DNA of 64,000 nt, from the NCBI RefSeq assembly GCF_964340395.1, contig NC_135549.1:34592332-34656331 (forward strand), written 5' to 3'. The notes below the pieces were generated by a model that had not been told where the DNA came from, did not search any database, and saw only the letters and a list, made by a program, of their open reading frames with translations. The translations under genes and the position numbers were made by a program. Positions 24,737-36,029 of this stretch are shown here, piece after piece. Source of the stretch: Glandiceps talaboti. Lineage: Eukaryota > Hemichordata > Enteropneusta > Spengelidae. The number at the start of each line of letters is the position of its first letter. Positions within the stretch are counted from its first letter, which is position 1.

Positions 24737-26626
24737 CAAGAACAACATCACCTGGTTTAGTAGTTGAATTGACACAATCTAACAACACATCACAATCATT
24801 CACTGTACATTCTTTGGTATCAGGTGGGAGGAATTCAGTCACAAGAAAGAGACTATGACATTTCAATTTAATCTGAACCCAATCTTTGGTATCAGGTGGG
24901 AGGAATACAGTCACAAGAAAGAGACTATGACATTTCAATTTAATCTGAACCCAATCTTTGGTATCAGGTGGGAGGAATACAGTCACAAGAAAGAGACTAT
25001 GACATTTCAATTTAATCTGAACCCAATCTTTGGTATCAGGTGGGAGGAATACAGTCACAAGAAAGAGACTGTGACATTTCAATTTAATCTGAACCCAATC
25101 TTTGGTATCAGGTGGGAGGAATACAGTCACAAGAAAGAGACTGTGACATTTCAATTTAATCTGAACCCAATCTTTGGTATCAGGTGGCAGGAATACAGTC
25201 ACAAGAAAGAGACTATGACATTTCAATTTAATCTGAACCCAATCTTTGGTATCAGGTGGGAGGAATACAGTCACAAGAAAGAGACTATGACATTTCAATT
25301 TAATCTGAACCCAATCTTTGGTATCAGGTGGCAGGAATACAGTCAAAAGAAAGAGACTGTGACATTTCAATTTAATCTGAACCCAATCTTTGGTATCAGG
25401 TGGGAGGTATTCAGTCACAAGAAAGAGACTGTGACATTTCAATTTAATCTGAACCCAATCTTTGGTATCAGGTGGGAGGAATACAGTCACAAGAAAGAGA
25501 CTATGACATTTCAATTTAATCTGAACCCAATCTTTGGTATCAGGTGGCAGGAATACAGTCACAAGAAAGAGACTGTGACATTTCAATTTTATCTGAACCC
25601 AATCTTTGGTATCAGGTGGGAGGAATACAGTCACAAGAAAGAGACTATGACATTTCAATTTAATCTGAACCCAATCTTTGGTATCAGGTGGGAGGTATAC
25701 AGTCACAAGAAAGAGACTATGACATTTCAATTTAATCTGAACCCAATCTTTGGTATCAGGTGGGAGGAATACAGTCACAAGAAAGAGACTATGACATTTC
25801 AATTTAATCTGAACCCAATCTTTGGTATCAGGTGGGAGGTATACAGTCACAAGAAAGAGACTGTGACATTTCAATTTAATCTGAACCCAATCTTTGGTAT
25901 CAGGCGGGAGGAATACAGGCACAAGAAAGAGACTATGACATTTCAATTTAATCTGAACCCAATCTTTGGTATCAGGTGGGAGGAATACAGTCAAAAGAAA
26001 GAGACTGTGACATTTCAATTTAATCTGAACCCGATCTTTGGTATCAGGTGGGAGGTATACAGTCACAAGAAAGAGACTATGACATTTCAATTTAATCTGA
26101 ACCCAATCTTTGGTATCAGGTGGGAGGAATACAGTCACAAGAAAGAGACTGTGACATTTCAATTTAATCTGAACCCAATCTTTGGTATCAGGTGGCAGGA
26201 ATACAGTCACAAGAAAGAGACTATGACATTTCAATTTAATCTGAACCCAATCTTTGGTATCAGGTGGGAGGTATACAGTCACAAGAAAGAGACTATGACA
26301 TTTCAATTTAATCTGAACCCAATCTTTGGTATCAGGTGGGAGGAATACAGTCACAAGAAAGAGACTGTGACATTTCAATTTAATCTGAACCCAATCTTTG
26401 GTATCAGGTGGGAGGTATTCAGTCACAAGAAAGAGACTATGACATTTCAATTTAATCTGAACCCAATCTTTGGTATCAGGTGGGAGGAATACAGTCACAA
26501 GAAAGAGACTATGACATTTCAATTTAATCTGAACCCAATCTTTGGTATCAGGTGGGAGGAATACAGTCAAAAGAAAGAGACTATGACATTTCAATTTAAT
26601 CTGAACCCGGCCAAATGATTTTCATA
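24737..26626 (-). pseudogene. CR1-like endonuclease segment amplified into a 25-copy in-frame array
   Basis: On the minus strand one frame is open for 657 codons (24621-26594). It is 25 copies of a 24-residue unit, CHSLFLVTVFLPPDTKDWVQ plus IKLK, ending in PPDTKECTVNDCDVLLDCVN as a CR1-type endonuclease would continue. The upstream part of the same endonuclease (26609-27113) ends ESDMKIIW right before the first copy. The unit therefore corresponds to the beta strand after the EIIW motif. A 4-nt CCGG excess at the junction shifts the frame there. The plus strand is also open for 587 codons, because neither strand of the unit holds a stop in that frame. I treat neither as a host gene. Confidence 0.75.
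24811..26608. repeat. 72-bp minisatellite, 25 copies (intron 6)
   Basis: TCTTTGGTATCAGG recurs at exactly 72-bp spacing from 24811 to 26539. Changes are single substitutions only, such as GGGAGG/GGCAGG, GAATAC/GTATAC and CTATGA/CTGTGA. Both ends run straight into endonuclease coding sequence on the minus strand. Confidence 0.98.
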
Positions 26627-27113
26627 TCACTTTCAAGGTCAGGTCTTCTTGTAGCGACTATGTCATCTTTCAAGGCTGCTAAAACACCGCCACCACAAGA
26701 TTTATTACTAGTTGTGGTTTCCCTGTCTCTTCGGTAGACTCTGTAGTGACTGTCCAATATTTCAGTATCAAAAATTTTTGAGTTTAACCAAGTTTCATTG
26801 AGTGAAATAATACCCAAGTACAGTCACTGAAATACATATTAAACTTATTACCGATACTACCGACATTTTGATAATAAAGTCTAATGTTAGATGATTTGTT
26901 TCCCTGGGCAACAGGTGTATGCTCTCTTCGTTCATCAAGAATGTTTGATAAATTTGCATTGTCGCAAGTGTTTGAAATCTTTGAAAAATTAGTGACAAGT
27001 GGAACACGGTCTGTGGTACTGTCAGTGAAAAATGAATTGGAGAAGGAGGGAAGAATGCATTTAGAACACTTCCATGGTTCCATAGGTGCGTAGTCCATCG
27101 CACTGTACATGTA
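26609..27113 (-). pseudogene. N-terminal part of the CR1-like ORF2 (zinc-finger-like and endonuclease start)
   Basis: The minus strand reads EPWKCSKCILPSFSNSFF, a C..C motif typical of the N-terminus of CR1 ORF2, then NIRLYYQNVGSIGNKFN, the start of the APE-type endonuclease (YYQNV with the catalytic Asn). After a frame change it gives ISLNETWLNSKI (the catalytic Glu motif) and SCGGGVLAALKDDI. It stops at ESDMKIIW, where the 72-bp array begins. One frameshift near 26800 and the array break the ORF. Together with 28327-28583 and 24737-26626 it looks like one element split by insertions. Confidence 0.7.
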
Positions 27114-28326
27114 GTTCATATTCATATTCATATTATGTACAGCTTTGAAGGCTAAAAGCCTATGAGCCGATCAAAGGTAAAAAAAAAATCAAATGTTCAA
27201 CAGTCCATAGTCCAAAGTTCCACGAATAGTAACATGTATATAAATCAAACACTATCCAAGTTTATGTTAATGATGTATTTGTATTCAGCCCAGTGACTGT
27301 CTAGAGTGTTTTTGAAAGAGTTGATAGTATTCGCTGTAACAATTTTTGTTGGCAGTTTATTCCATGCATTGATGATCCGGTTTGGAAAAAAGTTGGCACG
27401 AGTTGACTTCTGACACAAAGACTTCCGAAGTTTCAATGGGTGGCCTCTCGTGGCACTATGTGTTTCGCATTGGAAAAAATGCTGGTTCGCAGAGTATTTA
27501 CCATGAAGATACTTCCATACTTCTATCATATCGCCCCGCATCCTTCTGTACGACATACTGGGAATATCTAAGCGTGTCAAACGTTCACTGTAGCTCAGGT
27601 CTCTCATTCCTCCAATTAATTTTGTTGCTCTCCGTAACACATTTTCAATTAAATTGCAGTCTTTAACAAAACGTGGTGACCACACAACATTGGCGTACTC
27701 TAAATGCGGACGCACAAGGGCAATGAAGAGTCTTTTCAGTGATTCTTTGTCTAGATATGTGAATGATCTTCTAATTAAACCGAGTATCTGATTTGCCTTA
27801 TTTGCTTGTTTCTGTACATGAGGAGAAAATTTCAGTTCTGTATCAACGAAGACACCAAGGTCCTTTTCTAATAAAGTTGTCTCAAGTGCAGTCTGTGTGT
27901 TTCCACTGTCCATGGTGTACTGGAAGCTTGTGTTGTTATGGCCCATATGCATGGTTTTACATTTAGAAGCATTGAACTTCAATTGCCATTGATCAGACCA
28001 TGTCATTAAGTTGTCAATGTCATGTTGGAGCATCTCACAATCAGCTGTAGTTTGCACTGTTCTGTATATCTTGGTGTCATCAGCGAACATAAGACAGGAG
28101 CTATGAAGGACTGAGTCAGGTAGGTCATTGATAAAACAAACAAAAAGAACAGGACCGAGGACACTGCCTTGGGGAATTCCGCTAGTTACTGGAGCCCATT
28201 TTGATGAAAAACCATTTATTAGTACTCTTTGTTTACGATTTGAGAGAAATTCTTGAATCCAAGAGAGCACTTTACCATCGATTCCATATGCCTTTAGTTT
28301 GGAAAGAAGTTGTCATAGTTGTCATA
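27114..28326 (-). mobile_element. 5'-truncated CR1-like LINE with (TATGAA)n tail, nested
   Basis: An intact 341-codon ORF (27245-28270), preceded in frame by LSKLKAYGIDGKV, covers the later reverse transcriptase motifs: TSGIPQGSVLGPVLF, the catalytic FADD in CLMFADDTKIY, then the CR1 C-terminal region with LVRPHLEYANVVWSP and NRIINAWNKLP. The first RT motifs and the endonuclease are missing, as in 5'-truncated copies. A ~100-bp 3' UTR ends in ATATGAATATGAATATGAA. The flanks on both sides look like the same CR1 ORF2 N-terminus, so it probably inserted within another copy. Confidence 0.8.
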
Positions 28327-28583
28327 GTCTTTGTATCAACAGCATTACCTTTACTGTTACAACTGGTGTTCCTTGTGACAAAGTGACTGTTCATGATCTC
28401 CATCCGACATAGAGCCAAAATTTCTTGATTTATATCTGCTGATAGGTTTTGAGTGGTGGAGCATCTATCTTGGCATATTAGTGATCCTTTACCTTGGTTT
28501 ATTGGTGAGCAAGTAGTCCGAATGCACGAAAAACAGACATAAAGCAGAAGAGCACTGCACACACCATGTACACCCTTCACCAT
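28327..28583 (-). pseudogene. Likely 5' start of the interrupted CR1-like ORF2
   Basis: The frame opens MVKGVHGVCSALLLYVCFSC and runs to KTMTTMTT, where the nested LINE begins. Its only clear trait is a hydrophobic start and scattered Cys. Position and strand suggest that it is the beginning of the ORF that resumes at 27113, but I could not match it to a family. Confidence 0.35.
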
Positions 28584-28589
28584 TTTGAC

Positions 28590-29225
28590 TATCGGTGAGT
28601 TTTACCTGAATTATTATATTAATTTGCATATGTTGAATGGTTGAGTTGGAACAACTGCATACCGGGATGATTTTACTTATATTGTAAATATTGGTGCAAG
28701 TGTTGCTGATTATGTTTTAGTGTTGTCTTCATTTTTGACAAATGTGTTAATTTTTTCTCTACCAGTACATACTGAGTCAGACCACCTTTCCCTGTCATCT
28801 CAATGTCAATAAGATTATTGAGTGAGGCTAGTGCCCCAAGTATTAAAGTGTATTTCAAAATTTGTTTGGAGTCCAGATAAACGTGGGAAACCGAAACAGA
28901 CAAGAGAAGTTGGTTTAGATATTACTATTCAGGATTGTAATTATAACATAGACTATTCTACTAAATTAATGCACTTATGTTTGTAAATCTACTGTTGTTC
29001 CTTGCAGTAAGTTGAAAAATATGGCATTGAATAGGAAATCACAGAAGCAGCTTTTGTGGATTGAGCTTTAGTGTACAGATTTACAAGCTTGGAAATACAA
29101 ATGTTTGAGATGTTAAGATGTAAACTCACCAACAGTCTACACATTACAAGGTGTTGAAGCATACACACCCCATAGTACGATCATCTCAACTTACAAGAAT
29201 ATAACACACATATCAACAGATAGAT
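28590..29225. other. Intron 6 sequence with nothing recognised
   Basis: Unique sequence between the retrotransposon nest and exon 6; no array, element end or convincing ORF was found. Confidence 0.55.
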
Positions 29226-29231
29226 CCTTAC

Positions 29232-29356
29232 CAAATTCAGGAACTTTACCGGCAGATTTTCCAGATTGGATATTTGGTTCACCTTATTATGTGCCAAACT
29301 GAGATGACTCAATCTTCTACATTGAGATAAACCAGTTATTTCACTGATTCTGTTAT
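29232..29356 (-). CDS. LRGUK: LRGUK exon 6: two LRRs (residues 190-231)
   Basis: It is 125 nt, phase 1 to 0. The acceptor is CAATCACTAG and the donor TTG|GTAAGG. The peptide is NRISEITGLSQCRRLSHLSL, then AHNKVNQISNLENLPVKFLN, then L. It holds one full SDS22-type repeat (L..LSLAHNKV.QI..LENL) and the strand of the next (VKFLNL), which is completed in exon 7. Spacing and the short 'LP.K.L.L' strand match LRGUK. The acceptor lacks a strong pyrimidine tract, which is its only odd feature. The low-coordinate side borders the retrotransposon nest of intron 6. Confidence 0.85.
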
Positions 29357-29525
29357 CTAGTGATTGGATGTTAAGGTCTTAATCAACTATATCTAATTTG
29401 AATACACCATAACAAATTGGCAACCCAAGTATTACCCACAACGTTGGTCCATGTATTAATAAATTTTGCCTATGAGGGTGATGTTTGTTTGAACAGTCTT
29501 AATCATCATAACATAGTATAGAAAG

Positions 29526-30190
29526 CATTGTATTGTATTGTTCCAGTGTTGTATTGTATTGTATTTGTATTGTATTGTTCCAGTGTTGTATTGTATTGTA
29601 TTTGTATTGTATTGTTCCAGTGTTGTATTGTATTGTATTTGTATTGTATTGTTCCAGTGTTGTATTGTATTGTATTGTATTTGTATTGTATTGTTCCAGT
29701 GTTGTATTGTATTGTATTTGTATTGTATTGTTCCAGTGTTGTATTGTATTGTATTTGTATTGTATTGTTCCAGTGTTGTATTGTATTGTATTTGTATTGC
29801 ATTGTTCCAGTGTTGTATTGTATTGTAGTTGTATTGTATTGTTCCAGTGTTGTATTGTATTGTATTTGTATTGCATTGTTCCGGTGTTGTATTGTGTTGC
29901 ATTGTATTGCTTAATACTTCACCAATGTGTTGTATTGTTCCAGTGTTGTATTGTATTGTATTGCTTAATACTTCACCAATGTGTTGTATTGTTCCAGTGT
30001 TGTATTGTATTGTATTGTATTGCTTAATACTTCACCAATGTATTGTATTGTTCCAGTGTTGTATTGTATTGTATTTGTATTGCATTGTTCCGGTGTTGTA
30101 TTGTGTTGCATTGTATTGCTTAATACTTCACCAATGTATTGTATTGTCCCAGTGTTGTATTGTATTGTATTGCTTAATACTTTACCAATG
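29526..30190. repeat. TTGTA-rich minisatellite, 37-42 bp units (intron 5)
   Basis: Units of TTCCAGTGTTGTATTGTATT plus GTATTTGTATTGTATTG repeat from 29526. From about 29900 a longer type is interspersed with CTTAATACTTCACCAATG. The short 5-bp sub-repeat leaves all plus frames open (a 164-codon ORF among others) by composition alone. None is called a gene. Confidence 0.95.
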
Positions 30191-30319
30191 TATACTAGAT
30201 GTACAGTACCATAGCAAAGGCATGACAAACAGCTCTAAGAGAGCCAAGGGTAGCCATATAATTCTGTTTCTCATGACCAAACCAACACTATATTTCTTCA
30301 TTCTTGTGATATTTAAAAA

Positions 30320-31300
30320 AATACTGCCAATGTAGCACAACTGTATATAGTTGACTTTTGCTATGCTAAACAAAGTTCTATTTGGTTGTTGCTATGGGCG
30401 TGGTCTTGTTGCTAGGCACATTTGCTTGCATTTTTTGAATGTGTATATACTAGCCTATTAATTCCTGTTATTATATTTATGGTATACATCATCAATTGGC
30501 TGTTGTTATGGGTGTGGTCTTGTTGCTAGGCATATTTTACTCTTTTTTTAAAAAATTCTTTATACATTTACCTACCTATCCCTGTCTTTACCTTTGTAAT
30601 ATGCATCATCATCATTCTCTGTTGCTAAGGGCATGGTCATGGTTGCTAGGGCCAGTTGTGTCAAAATGTTTTCAACGATAACTGCAGAATAACACCTCCA
30701 GAAACACCACACCAAGTAGACCTAATTTATTGCTGATGGGATTATCAGGTTGTGAATACACATTCATGTACACATCTCCATAGGAATCCCCATTAAATTT
30801 CAACCCAATCTGCTCAGTAGTTTTGGAATGATAGATTTTTGACCAAAAAGACACACTGTTAGACCTAATTTGCATGTCACTGATGGGATCATAATGTCTA
30901 GAACATTTCTTAATCCAAACGCCCCTAAGAATACTCCCATCGAATTTCATCCCAATCTGCTCAGTAATTTTGGAATTATAGAGTTTTGACCAAAAAGACA
31001 CATTCTCATTTGCATATCACGGATCATCATGTCATGAATACTTCTTAATCTAAACACACCTAAGAACGTTCCCACCAAATCTCAGCCCCATTTACTCTGT
31101 AATTTTGGAATTATAGACTTTAGACTAATGAAAAGGCCCATTTTTAGACCTAATTAGTATATCATTGACGGGATCAACAATAATATACAAGAAAGTGCCA
31201 CCAAATTTCAGGCCAATCTGCTCAATCAATGATTTTGGAGTTTAAGGGTTGTGACTAAAAACACTCATTCTACATCAAGACAAAGTAGGTCTACATCACT
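30320..31300. repeat. CTGTTGCTATGGGCGTGGTC family, copy C
   Basis: It contains the ~115-bp GTTGCTATGGGCGTGGTC units (30380-30660) followed by the ~150-bp ACCTAATTTGCATATCAC..ATCATGTC..CCCAATCTGCTCAGTA units (30715-31260), in the same order as copy A. The CAGA tail is missing. Confidence 0.65.
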
Positions 31301-31543
31301 GGTTCTGCTGTCGTCGAAGTTACTTTCCCTAATTTTTCATTCATACTATGGTGGTGGTATAATTACATTGTATGTTATTCTCCAGTATTTTTCTTCATTC
31401 AGCTGAAAATTACTCATGATGTAAGGTTTTAGTCACTACAAGTTGCTCCACTCATAGTGACAAAGACCACTTAAGTCACTCTTAATTTTTTTTGCCTGAA
31501 CGACAAAAATATAGGGGAATAACATATATTTGGTTGTTGTTTT

Positions 31544-34415
31544 CAATATCATATAGGTTATAAAATACTAGGCTCAGCTTTAATGATATCATATAGGTTA
31601 TAAAATACTAGGCTCAGCTTTAATGATATCATATAGGTTGTAAAATACTAGGCTCAGCTTTAATGATATCATATAGGTTATAAAATACTAGGCTCAGCTT
31701 TAATGATATCATATAGGTTGTAAAATACTAGGCTCAGCTTTAATGATATCATATAGGTTATAAAATACTAGGCTCAGCTTTAATGATATCATATAGGTTA
31801 TAAAATACTAGGCTCAGCTTTAATGATATCATATAGGTTATAAAATACTAGGCTCAGCTTTAATGATATCATATAGGTTGTAAAATACTAGGCTCAGCTT
31901 TAATGATATCATATAGGTTGTAAAATACTAGGCTCAGCTTTAATGATATCATATAGGTTGTAAAATACTAGGCTTAGCTTTAATGATATCAGATAGGTTG
32001 TAAAATACTAGGCTCAGCTTTAATGATATCAGATAGGTTGTAAAATACTAGGCTCAGCTTTAATGATATCATATAGGTTGTAAAATACTAGGCTCAGCTT
32101 TAATGATATCAGATAGGTTGTAAAATACTAGGCTCAGCTTTAATGATATCATATAGGTTGTAAAATACTAGGCTCAGCTTTAATGATATCATATAGGTTG
32201 TAAAATACTAGGCTCAGCTTTAATGATGTCATATAGGTTGTAAAATACTAGGCTCAGCTTTAATGATATCATATAGGTTGTAAAATACTAGGCTCAGCTT
32301 TAATGATATCATATAGGTTGTAAAATACTAGGCTCAGCTTTAATGATATCATATAGGTTGTAAAATACTAGGCTCAGCTTTAATGATATCATATAGGTTG
32401 TAAAATACTAGGCTCAGCTTTAATGATATCATATAGGTTGTAAAATACTAGGCTCAGCTTTAATGATATCATATAGGTTGTAAAATACTAGACTCAGCTT
32501 TAATGATATCATATAGGTTGTAAAATACTAGGCTCAGCTTTAATGATATCATATAGGTTGTAAAATACTAGGCTCAGCTTTAATGATATCATATAGGTTG
32601 TAAAATACTAGACTCAGCTTTAATGATATCATATAGGTTGTAAAATACTAGGCTCAGCTTTAATGATATCATATAGGTTGTAAAATACTAGGCTCAGCTA
32701 TAATGATATCAGATAGGTTGTAAAATACTAGGCTCAGCTTTAATGATATCAGATAGGTTGTAAAATACTAGGCTCAGCTATAATGATATCATATAGGTTG
32801 TAAAATACTAGGCTCAGCTTTAATGATATCATATAGGTTGTAAAATACTAGGCTCAGCTTTAATGATATCAGATAGGTTGTAAAATACTAGACTCAGCTT
32901 TAATGATATCATATAGGTTGTAAAATACTAGGCTCAGCTTTAATGATATCATATAGGTTGTAAAATACTAGGCTCAGCTTTAATGATATCATATAGGTTG
33001 TAAAATACTAGGCTCAGCTATAATGATATCAGATAGGTTGTAAAATACTAGGCTCAGCTTTAATGATATCAGATAGGTTGTAAAATACTAGGCTCAGCTA
33101 TAATGATATCATATAGGTTGTAAAATACTAGGCTCAGCTTTAATGATATCATATAGGTTGTAAAATACTAGGCTCAGCTTTAATGATATCAGATAGGTTG
33201 TAAAATACTAGGCTCAGCTATAATGATATCAGATAGGTTGTAAAATACTAGGCTCAGCTATAATGATATCATATAGGTTGTAAAATACTAGGCTCAGCTT
33301 TAATGATATCATATAGGTTGTAAAATACTAGGCTCAGCTATAATGATATCAGATAGGTTGTAAAATACTAGGCTCAGCTATAATGATATCAGATAGGTTG
33401 TAAAATACTAGGCTCAGCTATAATGATATCAGATAGGTTGTAAAATACTAGGCTCAGCTTTAATGATATCATATAGGTTGTAAAATACTAGGCTCAGCTT
33501 TAATGATATCATATAGGTTGTAAAATACTAGGCTCAGCTATAATGATATCAGATAGGTTGTAAAATACTAGGCTCAGCTATAATGATATCAGATAGGTTG
33601 TAAAATACTAGGCTCAGCTATAATGATATCATATAGGTTGTAAAATACTAGGCTCAGCTTTAATGATATCATATAGGCTGTAAAATACTAGGCTCAGCTA
33701 TAATGATATCATATAGGTTGTAAAATACTAGGCTCAGCTTTAATGATATCAGATAGGTTGTAAAATACTAGGCTCAGCTTTAATGATATCAGATAGGTTG
33801 TAAAATACTAGGCTCAGCTATAATGATATCATATAGGCTGTAAAATACTAGGCTCACCTTTAATGATATCATATAGGTTGTAAAATACTACGCTCAGCTT
33901 TAATGATATCATATAGGTTGTAAAATACTAGGCTCAGCTTTAATGATATCATATAGGTTGTAAAATACTAGGCTCAGCTTTAATGATATCAGATAGGTTG
34001 TAAAATACTAGGCTCAGCTTTAATGATATCAGATAGGTTGTAAAATACTAGGCTCAGCTATAATGATATCATATAGGTTGTAAAATACTACGCTCAGCTT
34101 TAATGATATCATATAGGTTGTAAAATACTAGGCTCAGCTTTAATGATATCAGATAGGTTGTAAAATACTAGGCTCAGCTATAATGATATCATATAGGTTG
34201 TAAAATACTAGGCTCAGCTTTAATGATATCAGATAGGTTGTAAAATACTAGGCTCAGCTTTAATGATATCATATAGGTTGTAAAATACTAGGCTCAGCTA
34301 TAATGATATCATATAGGTTGTAAAATACTAGGCTCAGCTTTAATGATATCATATAGGTTGTAAAATACTAGGCTCAGCTATAATGATATCATATAGGTTG
34401 TAAAATACTAGGCTC
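31544..34415. repeat. 40-bp minisatellite, ~72 copies, no indels (intron 5)
   Basis: The unit is ATATAGGTTGTAAAATACTA followed by GGCTCAGCTTTAATGATATC. The period is exactly 40 across the whole block. Substitutions are few and recurrent: GGTTA for GGTTG only in the first eight or so units; AGATAGG for ATATAGG, and AGCTA for AGCTT, mainly in the second half. Confidence 0.98.
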
Positions 34416-34876
34416 AACTGGGATTGTCCTTATCATCCCTAGCCTCAAAATGTAGGCACAGTGTAAGATATTGCATTGAAATCAAAGCAAATGAATCCTG
34501 CTCAATGTTGCCAACAGATGTCGGATATAAGTAAATATGTTGTGGATATATATTTTGTATGTTACATAAGCTCCTATTGATGTGGCAAAATATAAACATA
34601 GGTACATAACTCAGTGAACTATAGTATACTATAATGTGCTGTCTTATCTGATTTTGATTACACACATCTTGTTCAATATGGGACATGCAATATGTAACTG
34701 TCAATAAACTGAACTGGAGTGATATGATTATATTTTGTTGCAGAACAGCAATCACATAGTCTTCATTTAGTCACTAGTGGAAAGGGATGACAAGAGTGAC
34801 CACAATGGTTGATCGTTCTGTCTGCATATCATAACTTAAGTATAGTGAAGTTTTGAAAACAATAATTCAAGGATAC

Positions 34877-34958
34877 TGTCCAATACCAGTTTGGTAAGTG
34901 CATGGTGGGCTGACAGGTCAGTCATTTCGTCAATATGGTTATAGGACAAGTCAACCTC
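34877..34958 (-). CDS. LRGUK: LRGUK exon 5: LRR segment with an unusual donor (residues 163-190)
   Basis: It is 82 nt, phase 0 to 1. The acceptor is TTATTTTCAG. The peptide is EVDLSYNHIDEMTDLSAHHA then LTKLVLD, continuing the repeat begun in exon 4. The donor that keeps the LRR intact is GGACA|GTATCC: the last A joins AT of exon 6 to give Asn190 and the reading LVLDNNRI, which fits the LRR consensus. GTATCC is a weak donor. The alternative CTG|GTATTG twelve bases upstream would leave exon 6 out of frame. 'DLSAHHALTKLVLD' matches the corresponding LRGUK repeat well. Confidence 0.82.
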
Positions 34959-35402
34959 CTGAAAATAACAATAAATAAATCAAGAAACAATGGGGGCATT
35001 GACGTTATTCAGTTTGATTAAATTAAAGAGTTATTACAATATACAATAATTAGACTAAGTACTCACAGAATAATGTATGCCAAATAAATATGTGTTACCT
35101 GCCAAACACTGTTCCATATCTTGCTGTTAGAGGTTACATTGTATTTATCCATTATGGAATAATAGTTTATTTTTTCTGAAATTCATGGAGTCGGCATACT
35201 TGACACTGTTCCAAGTTAGATAAAAATATCTATACTCATACGTCATAGTTTTGGTCAATAGTCTTTTGGGAGACTTTCACAAAATTCCCAAATGTCTGTC
35301 TTGTTCTGTGTTGATGAACTTGTAGTCACACCGACATTGTTACACTGATGTTCCTTATATGTTTGATTCAAACTGCTCAATGCAAATTCTCAATGCTCAA
35401 TG

Positions 35403-36020
35403 CATGGTGGCAAGTAATATCGACAATCCTGAAGGTAAGAATCAGTCGATTTCTACTACTAAAAATCGAAAATACGTATTCCTATAGCGTGCGTTCTGGG
35501 AAGAATGGGTTTGAGGAACAACAGGGAAAATTTCATTGATCGATTCCACCGTTTGTGGGAGGAGTTAGCGAAAAACTTTTCCTACCGACTGATGTCCTAT
35601 TCTAAACACACGTCCCTATACGAATGCATGTACATACGTATATTGAACCACTGATCTTCTATCAGCGTACTGTGGGGTTTGTTAGCTGGCTGGCTGTAAA
35701 TATCGTATGCTTTACTTTTTACATAGAATTTGCAGGCAACGTATAGGTTTGTTATTCTGTCTACATAAAATATAGTACTACTGTCAATATTGTACACGCA
35801 TTCATATGGACGTGTGTTTAGAATAGGACAGTCGTCGGTAGAAAAAGTTTTTCGCTAACTCCTCCCACAAACGGTGGAATCGATCAATGAAATTTTCCCT
35901 GTTGTTCCCCCAACCCATTCTTCCCAGAACGCACGCTATAGGAATACGTATTTTCGATTTTTATTAGTAGAAATTGACTGATTCTTACCTTCAGGATTGT
36001 CGATGTTATTTGCCACCATG
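35403..36020. mobile_element. Long foldback element (~230-bp arms, ~156-bp loop) in intron 4
   Basis: The left arm 35403-35634 and right arm 35791-36020 are reverse complements with roughly 95% identity by eye. Markers in both arms are CATGGTGGCAA, ATCCTGAAGGTAAGAATCAG, TACGTATTCCTATAGCGTGC and GGGAGGAGTTAGCGAAAAAC. The loop is unique sequence with no ORF. As part of the LRGUK pre-mRNA it would form a long double-stranded hairpin. Confidence 0.85.
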
Positions 36021-36029
36021 TTGAATACG

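Noticed and set aside
24855-26618. 587-codon plus-strand and 657-codon minus-strand ORFs as giant repeat proteins
   Set aside because: Both are readings of one 72-bp array inside a dead LINE. A unit that is a multiple of three and lacks stops stays open without selection, and there is no start context, promoter or non-repeat domain.
29456-30335. Several long overlapping ORFs (up to 168 codons) on both strands
   Set aside because: They are translations of the TTGTA-type array (repeats of VLYC or NTIQ) and are open in several frames at once because of composition.
31544-34415. CRISPR-like array
   Set aside because: The 40-bp units are directly adjacent with no unique spacers, in an intron of an animal gene; the same applies to the 35-, 43- and 57-bp arrays.
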